Made by a program: the position numbers and the translations under genes. 64,000 bases of DNA from positions 16,697-80,696 of the forward strand of contig JAUSBL010000040.1 of the NCBI GenBank assembly GCA_030658975.1. Direction: 5' to 3'. The notes under the pieces are model-generated. The model did no database searches, was not told the DNA's origin, and saw only the letters and a list, made by a program, of their open reading frames with translations. Shown one piece after another: positions 43,823 through 53,010 of the stretch (positions are counted from its first letter, which is position 1; every line of letters begins with the position of its first letter). Source of the DNA: Candidatus Latescibacterota bacterium (lineage in GTDB: Bacteria > Krumholzibacteriota > Krumholzibacteriia > LZORAL124-64-63).

Positions 43823-44332
43823 ATGGAGCACGCCCTGCCGGCTCCCGGGGACTTTCCGGTCGCGGTGCGGACCGGCTCGCCGGCGGCGTCCGCCGCGCTG
43901 GGCGAGCGGGCGGCCGGCCTGCTGCGCGGCGGCGAGACGCTGCTGCTCTGGGGCCCGCTCGGCGCCGGCAAGACGACCTTCGCGCAGGGGCTCTGCCGCG
44001 GCCTCGGCATCCGGGACGAGGTGACCTCGCCCACCTTCACCCTGGCCAACCGGCTCGAGGGCCGCCTCGTCGTCCACCACCTCGACTGCTACCGCCTCGG
44101 TCCCGGCGACGACCTGCACGACGTCGGCCTCGACGCCATCCTCGACGAGGTCGAATCCGGCGCCGCCGTCCTGCTCGCCGAATGGCCCGACCCGCTGGTG
44201 CCCTGGCTCCGCGACCGGATCGAGCTGCTGGCCCTGCCGGGCGCAGAGCCGCAGACGCGCGTCTGGCGGCTGCGCGGCGTGCCGGAACTGCCCGGCCCCT
44301 GGGCCGCGCTGGCGACGGGAGGGGACGGCTGA
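43823..44332 (+). CDS. tsaE: tRNA threonylcarbamoyladenosine biosynthesis ATPase TsaE
   Basis: This 169-residue P-loop protein supports t6A37 formation with TsaB and TsaD. It has Walker A LWGPLGAGKTTFAQGLCRGL, then VTSPTFTLANRLEG and HHLDCYRLG, the standard YjeE signatures. The ATG follows AGGAGGAACG. The stop overlaps the tsaB start (TGATG), consistent with their joint role. Confidence 0.94.
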   Translation: MEHALPAPGDFPVAVRTGSPAASAALGERAAGLLRGGETLLLWGPLGAGKTTFAQGLCRGLGIRDEVTSPTFTLANRLEGRLVVHHLDCYRLGPGDDLHDVGLDAILDEVESGAAVLLAEWPDPLVPWLRDRIELLALPGAEPQTRVWRLRGVPELPGPWAALATGGDG

Positions 44333-45120
44333 TGCTGTGCCTGGCCCTGGACACCTCCACACCCTCGGGTCGCTTCGCGCTGGCGCAGGACGGCCGGCTC
44401 GTCGGCTACCATCCGCGCAACGTGACCGGCAGCTACGCCAACGCGCTGCTCGCGGCCATCGACACGCTGCTGGCGGAGTCCGGGCGCGACCGCGCCGACG
44501 TGGGCGCCGTCGGCGTGTGCCGCGGCCCCGGCAGCTTCACCGGCGTGCGCATCGGCGTGGCGACCGCCAAGGCCCTGTCCTTCGCCCTGCGCGTGCCGCT
44601 GTTCGCCGTCACCACCCTGGAGGCGATGGCCGCCGCCATGCTGGCCGAACGGCCCGACCGCGACTGGGCCGTGCCGGCGCTCGACGCGCGGCGCGGCGAG
44701 GTGTTCGCCGGCGTCTACCGGCGCGACGGCGGCTGGGTTCGCGCCGTCGCCGAGCCGTGCGCGCTGTCGGCCGCCGGCTGGTGGGAGCGGGTCCTCGCGA
44801 CGGTGGGCGATCCGGAGGGACCGGTCTACGCCGGCAGCGGCGCCACCCCGCTGCTGGGCGAGGGGCCCGACCTGCGCCCCGAACTCGCGGCCCGCGGCGA
44901 ACCCCGCCTGCGCAGCTGGAGCGCCGCGCACCCGCCGACGGCCAAGGCCCTCGCGCTGGTCATGGCGTCGGGCGAGTCCCGTCTCGAGGCCGCGCACCCC
45001 TACACGCTGACGCCGCTGTACCTGCGGGCCTCCGACGCCGAGATGCTGCGCGGGCTGGACCTCACGCCCGCCGCACCGCCGCGACCGCCTTCCGGCGGCG
45101 CCGCAGGGCCGCCGTCATGA
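44332..45120 (+). CDS. tsaB: tRNA threonylcarbamoyladenosine biosynthesis protein TsaB
   Basis: This 262-residue ASKHA-fold protein is the inactive partner of TsaD. It starts MLCLALDTSTPSGRFALAQD and has VGVCRGPGSFTGVRIGVATA and PALDARRGEVFAGVYR, as in YeaZ. The C-terminal 25 residues are Ala/Pro-rich. It overlaps tsaE and rimI by a few bases, forming the common tsaE-tsaB-rimI cluster. tsaD is not in the window. Confidence 0.94.
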   Translation: MLCLALDTSTPSGRFALAQDGRLVGYHPRNVTGSYANALLAAIDTLLAESGRDRADVGAVGVCRGPGSFTGVRIGVATAKALSFALRVPLFAVTTLEAMAAAMLAERPDRDWAVPALDARRGEVFAGVYRRDGGWVRAVAEPCALSAAGWWERVLATVGDPEGPVYAGSGATPLLGEGPDLRPELAARGEPRLRSWSAAHPPTAKALALVMASGESRLEAAHPYTLTPLYLRASDAEMLRGLDLTPAAPPRPPSGGAAGPPS

Positions 45121-45569
45121 ACTGCGGCGACGAGATCCTGCTGCGGGAGGGCGTCCCGACCGACCTGCACGCGATCGCGCAGCTGGAGCGCGCCAGCTTC
45201 GCCGACCCCTGGCCCCGGGAAGCCCTGCTCGCCGAGCTGCAGGTCGACCGCCTGCGGCGGCCGCTGGTCGCCGAGAACGACGGCACCGTGGTGGGCTTCC
45301 TGATGGCGTGGTCGGTCGCCGACGAGCTGCACGTCATCAACATCGCGGTGGACGAGGGCTGGCGGCGGCGCGGCATCGGCACGCGGCTGCTGGAGGCGGC
45401 GATCGACGCCGGGCGCGGGGAGGGCAGCGTGCTGGCGACGCTGGAAGTGCGCGCCGGCAACCTGCCGGCCCGGGCTTTCTACCAGCGGCACGGGTTCCTG
45501 GAGACCGGCCTGCGGCGGCGCTATTATCAGGACGGCGAGGACGCCGTGATCATGACGCGCCGGCTGTAG
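45117..45569 (+). CDS. rimI: Ribosomal protein S18-alanine N-acetyltransferase
   Basis: This 150-residue GNAT acetyltransferase has the acetyl-CoA site GWRRRGIGTRLLEAAI and the C-terminal RimI pattern LEVRAGNLPARAFYQRHGF, then RRRYYQDGEDAVIMTRRL. Its place after tsaB is the usual one. ATG 45117 overlaps the tsaB stop. Confidence 0.93.
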   Translation: MNCGDEILLREGVPTDLHAIAQLERASFADPWPREALLAELQVDRLRRPLVAENDGTVVGFLMAWSVADELHVINIAVDEGWRRRGIGTRLLEAAIDAGRGEGSVLATLEVRAGNLPARAFYQRHGFLETGLRRRYYQDGEDAVIMTRRL

Positions 45570-45612
45570 CCGGCGCGGCGGGTTGGCTTTACGGCGGGTC
45601 GGCTTTTCCGCC

Positions 45613-45641
45613 TTGTCGCTGCCCCGGCCAGAAGCTAACCT
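45613..45641 (+). promoter_or_regulatory. Promoter of accD
   Basis: TTGTCG at 45613-45618, a 17-nt spacer and TAACCT at 45636-45641. The leader is about 40 nt. Confidence 0.45.
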
Positions 45642-45684
45642 GGACTGCCCGCCGTGGGGGGATCCGCGCACCGAGGAGGCCGCC

Positions 45685-46566
45685 GTGTCTTGGATCGACC
45701 AGGCGAAGAAGGGCATCCGGGCCATCACGGCCGAGAAGAAGGAGATCCCGGACAACCTGTGGAGCAAGTGCCCCGCCTGCGCGGACGTGCTCTACCACCG
45801 CGAGCTGGCGCGCAACCTCTGGGTCTGCGGCAACTGCAACCACCACCTGCGCCTCACCACGGAGCAGTACCGGGACCTGCTCTGCGATCCCGGCACCTGG
45901 CGGGAGACCCACACCGGCATCATCTCGATGGACCCCCTGGGCTTCAAGGATTCCAAGAGCTACGAAGAGCGGATCAGGGCCACGCTGAAGAAGACGGGCC
46001 GCGAGGATGCCATCGTCGTGGGCGGCGCCGAGATCGACGGGCTGCCCGTGCAGCTGGGCATCATGGACTTCGAGTTCATGGGCGGCAGCATGGGCTCGGT
46101 GGTCGGCGAGAAGATCGCCCGCATGCTCCTGGACGCCCTGCGCGAGCGGCAGGCCGCGATCATCGTGTCCCGCTCCGGCGGCGCGCGCATGCAGGAGTCC
46201 CTGCTGTCGCTGATGCAGATGGCCAAGACGAGCGCCGTGCTCTCCCGGCTGCGCGAGCAGGGGATCCCGTTCGTCTCGATCCTGACCAACCCGACCACCG
46301 GCGGCGTCACCGCCAGCTACGCCTCGCTCGGGGACGTGAACATCGCCGAACCGAAGGCGCTGATCGGCTTCGCCGGCCCCCGCGTCATCGAGCAGACGAT
46401 CAACAGCGAGCTGCCCGAGGGCTTCCAGTCCTCCGAGTTCCTGCTCGAGCACGGCATGATCGACATGATCGTGCCCCGCAAGGAACTCCGGGCCCGCCTG
46501 GCCGCGGTCCTGCACTGGTTCGTCGACGACCGCGACGTCTCGGTCCCGCGCGCCGGTCTCGGTTGA
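45685..46566 (+). CDS. accD: Acetyl-CoA carboxylase carboxyltransferase beta subunit
   Basis: This 293-residue subunit forms the carboxyltransferase with AccA and makes malonyl-CoA. The N-terminal C4 zinc ribbon has Cys29, Cys32, Cys48 and Cys51. The crotonase-fold core has IMDFEFMGGSMGSVVGEK, SRSGGARMQESLLSLMQM and TNPTTGGVTASYASLGD. GTG 45685 follows GAGGAGG; the longer frame starts before the promoter. folC follows after 4 nt, a common pairing. Confidence 0.96.
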   Translation: MSWIDQAKKGIRAITAEKKEIPDNLWSKCPACADVLYHRELARNLWVCGNCNHHLRLTTEQYRDLLCDPGTWRETHTGIISMDPLGFKDSKSYEERIRATLKKTGREDAIVVGGAEIDGLPVQLGIMDFEFMGGSMGSVVGEKIARMLLDALRERQAAIIVSRSGGARMQESLLSLMQMAKTSAVLSRLREQGIPFVSILTNPTTGGVTASYASLGDVNIAEPKALIGFAGPRVIEQTINSELPEGFQSSEFLLEHGMIDMIVPRKELRARLAAVLHWFVDDRDVSVPRAGLG

Positions 46567-46570
46567 CGGC

Positions 46571-47986
46571 ATGCCGCTGCTGCCCGATCCGTCGCGCGAC
46601 GGCGCCTCCCATCCGGGCGAAGCCGGCATCGGGCCGGACCTCGCGCCGCCGTTCGCCCCCGACAGCGAGACGACCCGCTGGCTGTTCGACCTGAACCGCC
46701 TGGGCATCCGTCCCGGGCTGCGCCGCATCCGCGGCCTGCTCGACGAGCTCGGCCGGCCCGAGCAGGGCATGATCTCGCTGGTCGTCGCCGGCACCAACGG
46801 CAAAGGCAGCACGACGCGCCTGCTCGCGCAGCTGCTGCGGGAGGCGGGCCACCGCACGGCCTGCTACACGAGCCCCCACCTGCTCTCGATGTACGAGCGG
46901 CTCGAGATCGACGGCGAGCCGGTCGAGCGCGGGCATTTCCGCGGCCTCGTCGAGGGGCTGCGCCCGGCGGTCGAGCGCCACGAGGCGAGCTGGTTCGAGA
47001 CCCTGACGGCGGCTTCGCTGGCCGCCGCCCGCGACCGCGGCGTGGAGGTCTTCTGCTGCGAGGCCGGTCTCGGCGGACGGCTCGACGCCAGCAACGCGCT
47101 GCCGGCCGCGGCGGTCCTGCTGACCGGCGTGTCGCTGGACCACCAGGCGATCCTGGGCGAGACGGTCGAGGCCATCGCCGCCGAGAAGCTCGGGCTGCTC
47201 AAACCCGGCGTGCCTTTCTTCTGCTCGGTCGCCGATGAGCTCAAGGCCCAGGCCTTCGCCGCCGCCGTGGCCGCGGGCTGCCCGGCCCATTTCCTGGACG
47301 AGCTGACGCGCAGCGAGGTCGCCGCGGACGGCTGGGACCTCACGACGCGGCGCGGCGTGTACCGCGGCCTGCCGCCCTTCGCGGCGCCGGCGATGCGGCG
47401 CAACGCCGCCCTGGCGCTGCTCGCCCTGGAGGAACTGGCCGCCGCCGGCGTCGTGCGCCCGGCGCCCGATCCCGCCGGCGCGTTGTCCCGCGCCTTCCTG
47501 CCCGGCCGCTTCCAGCGCGTCCTGCGGGAGCCGGACTGGATCCTGGACACCGCCCACAACGCCGAGGCGATCGCGGTGTCGCTCGGGGCTTTCCTCGAGC
47601 GCCCCTGCGCGGGGCGCCGCCTGGTCCTGTTCGGGGGAATGGTCGACAAGGATCCCGGCGACGAGGCCGGCCAGCTGCTCGGGCGCATGGACCGCCTCGT
47701 GCTGGCCCCGGTGTCGCTGCCCCGGTCCCGGAACCCCGAGCAGCTGAAATCGTTGATGGACCGCTGGGGCCTCGCTGCGCATCATGGCGCCGTCGTGGCG
47801 GGAAGCGTGGCGGCGGCGGTCGATCTGCTCGCAACCGCGGCGCGCGAGGACGCCGTGCTGGTCTGCGGCTCCTGCTTCCTCGTGGCCGAGACCCTGCACG
47901 AGCTGGGATTCCGCTCCCTCGGCGAGACCCGCTCGCCGCGCGACGCCGCCGCGGCGCTGGCCGCACGCAAGGATGGTCGTCCATGA
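46571..47986 (+). CDS. folC: Folylpolyglutamate synthase/dihydrofolate synthase
   Basis: This 471-residue Mur-ligase-fold enzyme has the ATP loop VVAGTNGKGSTTRLLAQLL, YTSPHLLSMYERLEI, CEAGLGGRLDASNAL and LDTAHNAEAI. It adds glutamate to (dihydro)folate. The N-terminus is about 30 residues longer than usual, with SRDGASHPGEAGIGPDLAPP before the conserved part; an internal start is possible. The stop overlaps the ROK gene start. Confidence 0.92.
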   Translation: MPLLPDPSRDGASHPGEAGIGPDLAPPFAPDSETTRWLFDLNRLGIRPGLRRIRGLLDELGRPEQGMISLVVAGTNGKGSTTRLLAQLLREAGHRTACYTSPHLLSMYERLEIDGEPVERGHFRGLVEGLRPAVERHEASWFETLTAASLAAARDRGVEVFCCEAGLGGRLDASNALPAAAVLLTGVSLDHQAILGETVEAIAAEKLGLLKPGVPFFCSVADELKAQAFAAAVAAGCPAHFLDELTRSEVAADGWDLTTRRGVYRGLPPFAAPAMRRNAALALLALEELAAAGVVRPAPDPAGALSRAFLPGRFQRVLREPDWILDTAHNAEAIAVSLGAFLERPCAGRRLVLFGGMVDKDPGDEAGQLLGRMDRLVLAPVSLPRSRNPEQLKSLMDRWGLAAHHGAVVAGSVAAAVDLLATAAREDAVLVCGSCFLVAETLHELGFRSLGETRSPRDAAAALAARKDGRP

Positions 47987-48960
47987 ACCGTTCGCTGACC
48001 CTCGGCGCCGACGTCGGCGGGACGTACGTCAAGTACGCCCTGGGCGACGACGGCGAGCCCGGGCGCTGGACGGGTGAGGTGGCCAGCGACCCCGCGTCGC
48101 CCGCGATCACGCTCGGGAGGCTCGCCGCGCGGATCGCGGAGCTGCTGCCGCCCGGCGGCAGGGTGGGCGCCGCGGGGCTGGCCTGCGCGGGCATCGTCGA
48201 CGTGGAGGCCGGACGGCTGGGCCGGGCGCCCAATCTGCCCGGCTGGGAAGGCGCCGATCTCGCGGGGCAGCTGCGCGCGGCGTTCCCGGACGCCGCCATC
48301 GCGCTCTCGAACGACGTCAACGCCGCGCTGGCCGGCGAGGCCCGCTTCGGTGCGGGGCGGGGCGGCCGGGACCTGGTCATGCTCGCCCTGGGCACCGGCG
48401 TCGGCGGCGCGGTGATGATCGAGGGGCGCCTGCTCGTCGGCCACCGCTTCGGCGCCGGCGAGGTCGGCCACATGATCCTGGATCCGGTGGGCCCCCTCTG
48501 CGGCTGCGGCAACCGGGGCTGCCTCGAGGCCTACGCCGGCTCCCGCGGCCTGCTCGCCGCCGCGCGCCGCCGCGCCGCCGCGCCGGACGGCTCGCCGGGC
48601 CTGCGCGCGTTGGTCGCGGCCCGCGGCGAGACGCTGACCACGCGCGACCTCGCCGACCTGGCGGCCCGCGATCCCGACGCCGCGGCGCTGTTCCGCGAGG
48701 CGGGTGAGCGGCTGGGCCAGGCCGTGGGCAACCTGCTGAACGTGCTGGACCCCGACCTCGTGATCATCGGCGGCGGCGTGGCCGCGGCCGGGGAGCTGCT
48801 GCTGGGCCCCTGCCGGGTGACGGCCGCCGCGATCGTCCTCTGCGAAGCGGCCCGCGCCACGCCGATCGTGCCGGCGCAGCTGGGGTCGGCCGCGGCCGCC
48901 CTCGGCGCGGCGCACCTCGCCGCCGCCCGTCTCGCCGGCGGGACGCGGGAGACGCCGTGA
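47983..48960 (+). CDS. ROK family sugar kinase (glucokinase-like)
   Basis: This 325-residue protein has the ATP motif LGADVGGTYVKYALG, the catalytic region SNDVNAALAGEARFG, the ROK signature ALGTGVGGAVMIEGRLLVG and the zinc site CGCGNRGCLEAYAG. By family it phosphorylates glucose or an aminosugar. It lies in a coupled run with folC and the LptD-like gene, whose GTG start overlaps its end. Confidence 0.9.
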   Translation: MNRSLTLGADVGGTYVKYALGDDGEPGRWTGEVASDPASPAITLGRLAARIAELLPPGGRVGAAGLACAGIVDVEAGRLGRAPNLPGWEGADLAGQLRAAFPDAAIALSNDVNAALAGEARFGAGRGGRDLVMLALGTGVGGAVMIEGRLLVGHRFGAGEVGHMILDPVGPLCGCGNRGCLEAYAGSRGLLAAARRRAAAPDGSPGLRALVAARGETLTTRDLADLAARDPDAAALFREAGERLGQAVGNLLNVLDPDLVIIGGGVAAAGELLLGPCRVTAAAIVLCEAARATPIVPAQLGSAAAALGAAHLAAARLAGGTRETP

Positions 48961-51900
48961 CCTGCGCGACGCGCGGCCGCATCCTGCTGGCAGCCACCCT
49001 GCTCAGCCTGCTGGCGGCCGCCATCGCGCCGGCCGAATCGCCGCCCCCGTCGACGACCCGCACCCGCGCCGTCCGCCTGGTGCGCCTGATCGAGGGCGGC
49101 CGCACCGTCACGCACCTGACCGGCGACGTGCTGATCGAGCGCGACTCCCTGACCGTGGCCAGCGACTCCGCCCTCTTCTACGACGAGGAACAGAAGTACG
49201 ACTTCTTCGGCCGCGTGCGCCTGACGCGCGGGCGGGCCGTGCTGACCTGCGACACGGCGGCCTACGACGGCGGCCTGCGCTCCGCCGAGTTCCGCGGCAA
49301 CGTGCGGCTGGTCGACGGCGACGTCACGGCCACCTCGGCGCGCGGCGAGCTGCGCGACGACGGCGCCCTGCTGCGCCTGATCGGCGACGCGCGCCTGGTC
49401 GACCCCGCCTACGTCGTCTTCGGCGACACCATCGTGCGGCGCGACGAGGGCGGGCGCGGCGAGGCCGAAGGCTCGGTGCGCATCGTCGATCCCGGCAAGC
49501 AGAGCCTGGTGACGGGCGGCCGCGCCGTCTTCGACCGCGCCGACAGCGTGGTCGTGGTGGACCGCTCGCCGCACCTGACCACCCGGGAGGAGGGCGGCGA
49601 CCCGCTGGACGCCGACGCGCGCGTGATGACCTTCCACCGGGCCGAGAACCGGGTCGTGATGGTGGACAGCGTGGTGATCCGGCAGGGGCGGACCCGCGCC
49701 TACGCCGACACGGCGTACGTCCTCGGCCGCGAACACGTCCTGCTGCGCGGCTCGCCGCGCGTGCAGGACGGCGACGGCAGCACCATGACCGCCGACGGCA
49801 TCGAGTTCTTCTACGAGGACGGCGAGCTGGCGCGCGTCCTGCTCGCCGGGACCGCACGCGTGGAGGACGGCCAGCCCGCCGCCCTGGCCGAGCAGTACCG
49901 CGGCCTACCGTCGCGCAACGAGCTGACCGGCGACGTCATCAACATCCACTTCACGGACGGCGAGCCCCGCGTCTCGGTCGTCGTCGGCGGGGCGCGCAGC
50001 ATCTACGTGCCGGAAGGGGACCGCGAGGAGATCGCCTGCAACGACGTCGCGGGCGACACCATCCTGCTCTCCTTCCGCGACCGCAAGGTCGATCGGGTCG
50101 ACGTGCGCGGGGCCATGAGCGGCCGCTACGCCTTCGTGCGGCTGGGCGAGCTGGACGACCTGGCCGGACGCACGGCCGCCGTCCTGGACAGCCTGGCCCC
50201 GGGCGGGCTCGATTCCCTGCTCGCGGCGCTGCCGGACAGCCTGCGCGCCGGCGCGGCGGCGGACTCCCTGCTGGCCGCGGCCCTCGCGACGGCCGCCGGC
50301 CGCGACGGGATGACCGCGCTCGCCGCCGCGCTCGGCGACAGCGCGGGGGGGGCGGCGCTGGTCGCGCGCGCCCTGGCCGCCGCGGCGGCCGACACGCTGG
50401 CCGACGGGCGCCGCGCGCTGGATTTCGAGGCGGCCAGCGAGAAGGTCGACTACTCCGGCCGCACGGCCCTGTTCGAGCTCGGGCGCAAGCGCATCGCGAT
50501 CGCCGGCGACAGCCGCATGGTCTACGGCTCGATGGACCTGAAGGCCGGCCGCATCCGCCTCGACCTGGTGGATCGCGTGCTCTACGCCGCGGAGAACCCG
50601 CTGCTGATCGACAGCGGCCAGAAGATGGCCGGCGACGACATGGGCTACGACTTCGAGCACCGCAGCGGCGCCGTGCTGTCGGGCGCCACGGCGATGGACG
50701 GGTTCTTCTACGTCGGCGACGAGATCAAGCGCTTCGATGACGGCATGCTCAAGATCCGCTCCGGCCGCATGACCTCCTGCGACCTGGCCGCACCGCACTA
50801 CCACTTCTGGGCCGACAAGATGATGGTCCGCCCCGGCGACAAAATGGTCGCCAAGCCCATCGTGCTGAAGATCGGCCACGTGCCGCTCTTCGCGCTGCCC
50901 TTCTACTTCAAGTCGCTGGAATCGGGCCGCCGCTCGGGGATCCTGTTCCCGAGCTTCAACTTCGGCTGGTCGCAGCGCACCGGCCGCTACATCCGCGACT
51001 GGGGCTACTACTGGGCGGCGAGCGACTACACCGACTTCACGTTCCGCGGCGACTACAACGAGCGCCGCGAGTTCACGTGGCAGCTCAGCAACCGCTACAT
51101 CAAGCGGTACTCCTTCCAGGGCGACGCCAGCTTCTCGCGGCGGCTGAGCCTGGGCGGGGAGCCCCGGACCCGCGAGTGGCAGTTCCAGTGGAACCACCGG
51201 CAGGACGCGCTCTTCGACGCCTACCAGTTCCAGACGAGCCTGAACATGTCCAGCCGCACCATCAGCCGCGAGGACCTGCTGAACGACGTGGGCGCCATGG
51301 ACCAGATCAGCGGGCAGCAGACCTCCACCGCCCGCATCAGCCGCAACTGGTCGCTGGTGAGCGCATCGCTGAACTTCAAGCGCGACGAGTTCGTCAACCG
51401 GGAGGACGGCGACCCCGGCACGAACAACCTGGTCGCCTCGCAGGCTTTCCCGAACCTCTCCCTGAATTTCAAGAGCACGTCGCTGCTGCCCCAGCTGCGT
51501 CCGGGCCGCAAGGGGGACTTCCTGGGCAACATCCTGCGCAGCACCTACCTGCGCAACTCCTGGAGCTTCAACACGCAGACGCGGACCTACGAAACAACCG
51601 ACAACACGGTGCACGCGGCCCGCGGCAGCGCTTCGCTCGACTTCAAGCAGCAGCGCCTGCTTTTCTTCACCGCCAGCACGGGACTGAGCGCCTCCCACGG
51701 CTGGACACGCGACACGACCGAGGGCACGCTCTTCACGCTCGATCCCGTCGACTCGAACTACGTGGCGCAGGAAGTGCGCCGCCGCAGCGAGGAGACCTCT
51801 TCCAGCCTGTCGATCAACAGCAGCCTGAACACGACGCTGTACGGCGTGATGCGGCCCCCCTTCGGCGGCCTGAGCGCCGTCCGCCACACGCTGCGCCTGG

Positions 51901-52802
51901 GGATCAGCCACCAGCTCACGCCGGCGATCTCCGGCCACCAGGGCCGCAGCGAGTCCTTCGGCCTGAGCCTGGGCAACCGCTTCGACGTGAAGCTCCGCCG
52001 CGCCGCCGGGGACACGGCCGCGGCCGAGCGCAAGCTCGACGGCGTCCTGGACTGGGGCCTGTCCACCGGCTACGCGCCGGACCGCGCGCCAGGAAATCGC
52101 TGGAGCGTCGTGAACAGCACCCTGACCGTGAAGCCCGGCCAGGCCGCCGCGCTCAAGATCACCATCAATCAGACCTTCGACCCGGCGACGCGCCGGGTCA
52201 CGGGCACGCGCTTCACCTACGGCTACGGCTTCTCCGGCCGCATGGACACCGGCGGCGCCGTCGCCGAGGTCGCCGCGGAGAAGAGCCGGGCGATCGACCG
52301 GCTCGGGGCCGCCGCGGACAGCGCCGCGGTCGAACTGCTCGACGAGGAAGCGCTGCCCGAGGACAGGCCGCCGGCCGATGACGACTTCCCCGGGTTCGAG
52401 CAGCTCGGCGGGGGGCAGCAGGGCGAGCAGGGGCGCGACCTGACCGAGGGCGGGCGCTTCCTGCCCTGGCGCGTGAACAGCAGCCTGTCCTACAGCCGCA
52501 ACCACCTGTCCGACGAAACGTCCGCCCGTCTCGGCCTGAGCGCGAACCTGACCGTGACCCGCAACTGGGACCTGGCCTGGCGCGGGACCTACGACTTCGA
52601 GGATGGCACGCTCACCAGCCAATCCTGGAACCTGGTGCGCGACCTCCACTGCTGGGAGATGCGCTTCTCCCGCACCGTGAGCGCCGTGGACTCCCAGTTC
52701 GGCTTCATCATCTCCCTGAAGGCCATCCCCGACGTCAAGGTGACCCGGGGCAAATCCGATCTGGTCGGGGGTTACGGCCAGATGACCGGGGGCATCTTCT
52801 AG
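48957..52802 (+). CDS. lptD: LptD/OstA-like outer-membrane LPS-assembly protein
   Basis: This 1281-residue protein has a signal peptide (cleavage near APA-ESP), OstA/LptA-type beta-jellyroll repeats to about residue 395 (THLTGDVLIERDSLTVASDS, FRGNVRLVDGDVTATSARG), and a large barrel domain. RMTSCDLAAPHYHFWADKM is the typical LptD junction. It is far longer than E. coli LptD (784 residues), partly through an Ala/Leu/Asp/Ser-rich insert (about residues 398-491) with repeated DSLLAA-type units. LptD inserts lipopolysaccharide in the outer leaflet. The GTG start overlaps the ROK kinase stop. Confidence 0.85.
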   Translation: MTCATRGRILLAATLLSLLAAAIAPAESPPPSTTRTRAVRLVRLIEGGRTVTHLTGDVLIERDSLTVASDSALFYDEEQKYDFFGRVRLTRGRAVLTCDTAAYDGGLRSAEFRGNVRLVDGDVTATSARGELRDDGALLRLIGDARLVDPAYVVFGDTIVRRDEGGRGEAEGSVRIVDPGKQSLVTGGRAVFDRADSVVVVDRSPHLTTREEGGDPLDADARVMTFHRAENRVVMVDSVVIRQGRTRAYADTAYVLGREHVLLRGSPRVQDGDGSTMTADGIEFFYEDGELARVLLAGTARVEDGQPAALAEQYRGLPSRNELTGDVINIHFTDGEPRVSVVVGGARSIYVPEGDREEIACNDVAGDTILLSFRDRKVDRVDVRGAMSGRYAFVRLGELDDLAGRTAAVLDSLAPGGLDSLLAALPDSLRAGAAADSLLAAALATAAGRDGMTALAAALGDSAGGAALVARALAAAAADTLADGRRALDFEAASEKVDYSGRTALFELGRKRIAIAGDSRMVYGSMDLKAGRIRLDLVDRVLYAAENPLLIDSGQKMAGDDMGYDFEHRSGAVLSGATAMDGFFYVGDEIKRFDDGMLKIRSGRMTSCDLAAPHYHFWADKMMVRPGDKMVAKPIVLKIGHVPLFALPFYFKSLESGRRSGILFPSFNFGWSQRTGRYIRDWGYYWAASDYTDFTFRGDYNERREFTWQLSNRYIKRYSFQGDASFSRRLSLGGEPRTREWQFQWNHRQDALFDAYQFQTSLNMSSRTISREDLLNDVGAMDQISGQQTSTARISRNWSLVSASLNFKRDEFVNREDGDPGTNNLVASQAFPNLSLNFKSTSLLPQLRPGRKGDFLGNILRSTYLRNSWSFNTQTRTYETTDNTVHAARGSASLDFKQQRLLFFTASTGLSASHGWTRDTTEGTLFTLDPVDSNYVAQEVRRRSEETSSSLSINSSLNTTLYGVMRPPFGGLSAVRHTLRLGISHQLTPAISGHQGRSESFGLSLGNRFDVKLRRAAGDTAAAERKLDGVLDWGLSTGYAPDRAPGNRWSVVNSTLTVKPGQAAALKITINQTFDPATRRVTGTRFTYGYGFSGRMDTGGAVAEVAAEKSRAIDRLGAAADSAAVELLDEEALPEDRPPADDDFPGFEQLGGGQQGEQGRDLTEGGRFLPWRVNSSLSYSRNHLSDETSARLGLSANLTVTRNWDLAWRGTYDFEDGTLTSQSWNLVRDLHCWEMRFSRTVSAVDSQFGFIISLKAIPDVKVTRGKSDLVGGYGQMTGGIF

Positions 52803-52870
52803 CCAGCGGGACGGCGCCTGGGCCTTCCCGGCTGACAGGGGGCCCGTCCGGACGGCCCCGGAGCGGGTGC

Positions 52871-52899
52871 TTGCCTGGCCGCGGCGGCGCTGGTATGAT
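52871..52899 (+). promoter_or_regulatory. Promoter of the selenoprotein gene
   Basis: TTGCCT at 52871-52876, a 17-nt spacer and TATGAT at 52894-52899. Transcription would begin near 52906, giving a leader of about 105 nt. Confidence 0.65.
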
Positions 52900-52903
52900 A
52901 TTG

Positions 52904-52984
52904 CGGAGATGAGGGAACCGGCCTGGCGACCAGGTGTTCTCTCCCGACTCGGATGGGCGGCAGCGACGAGCTGCCGCGGTTTTA
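52904..52984 (+). promoter_or_regulatory. Structured leader with terminator-like hairpin
   Basis: The leader holds a small hairpin (52922-52926 with 52930-52934), flanked by partly complementary arms (CGGAGA near 52904 and TCTCCCG near 52940). A perfect 7-bp hairpin (52957-52963 with 52971-52977) follows and is trailed by GGTTTTA. The last could be an attenuator. I do not recognise a known riboswitch class. Confidence 0.45.
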
Positions 52985-53010
52985 CGTACCAAGGCACGAA
53001 GCGAGCCGAG

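Noticed and set aside
52904..53010. A cyclic-di-GMP (GEMM) riboswitch before the cytochrome-like gene
   Set aside because: The conserved GEMM sequence blocks are absent, although structured leaders of that class do occur before cytochrome genes in other bacteria.
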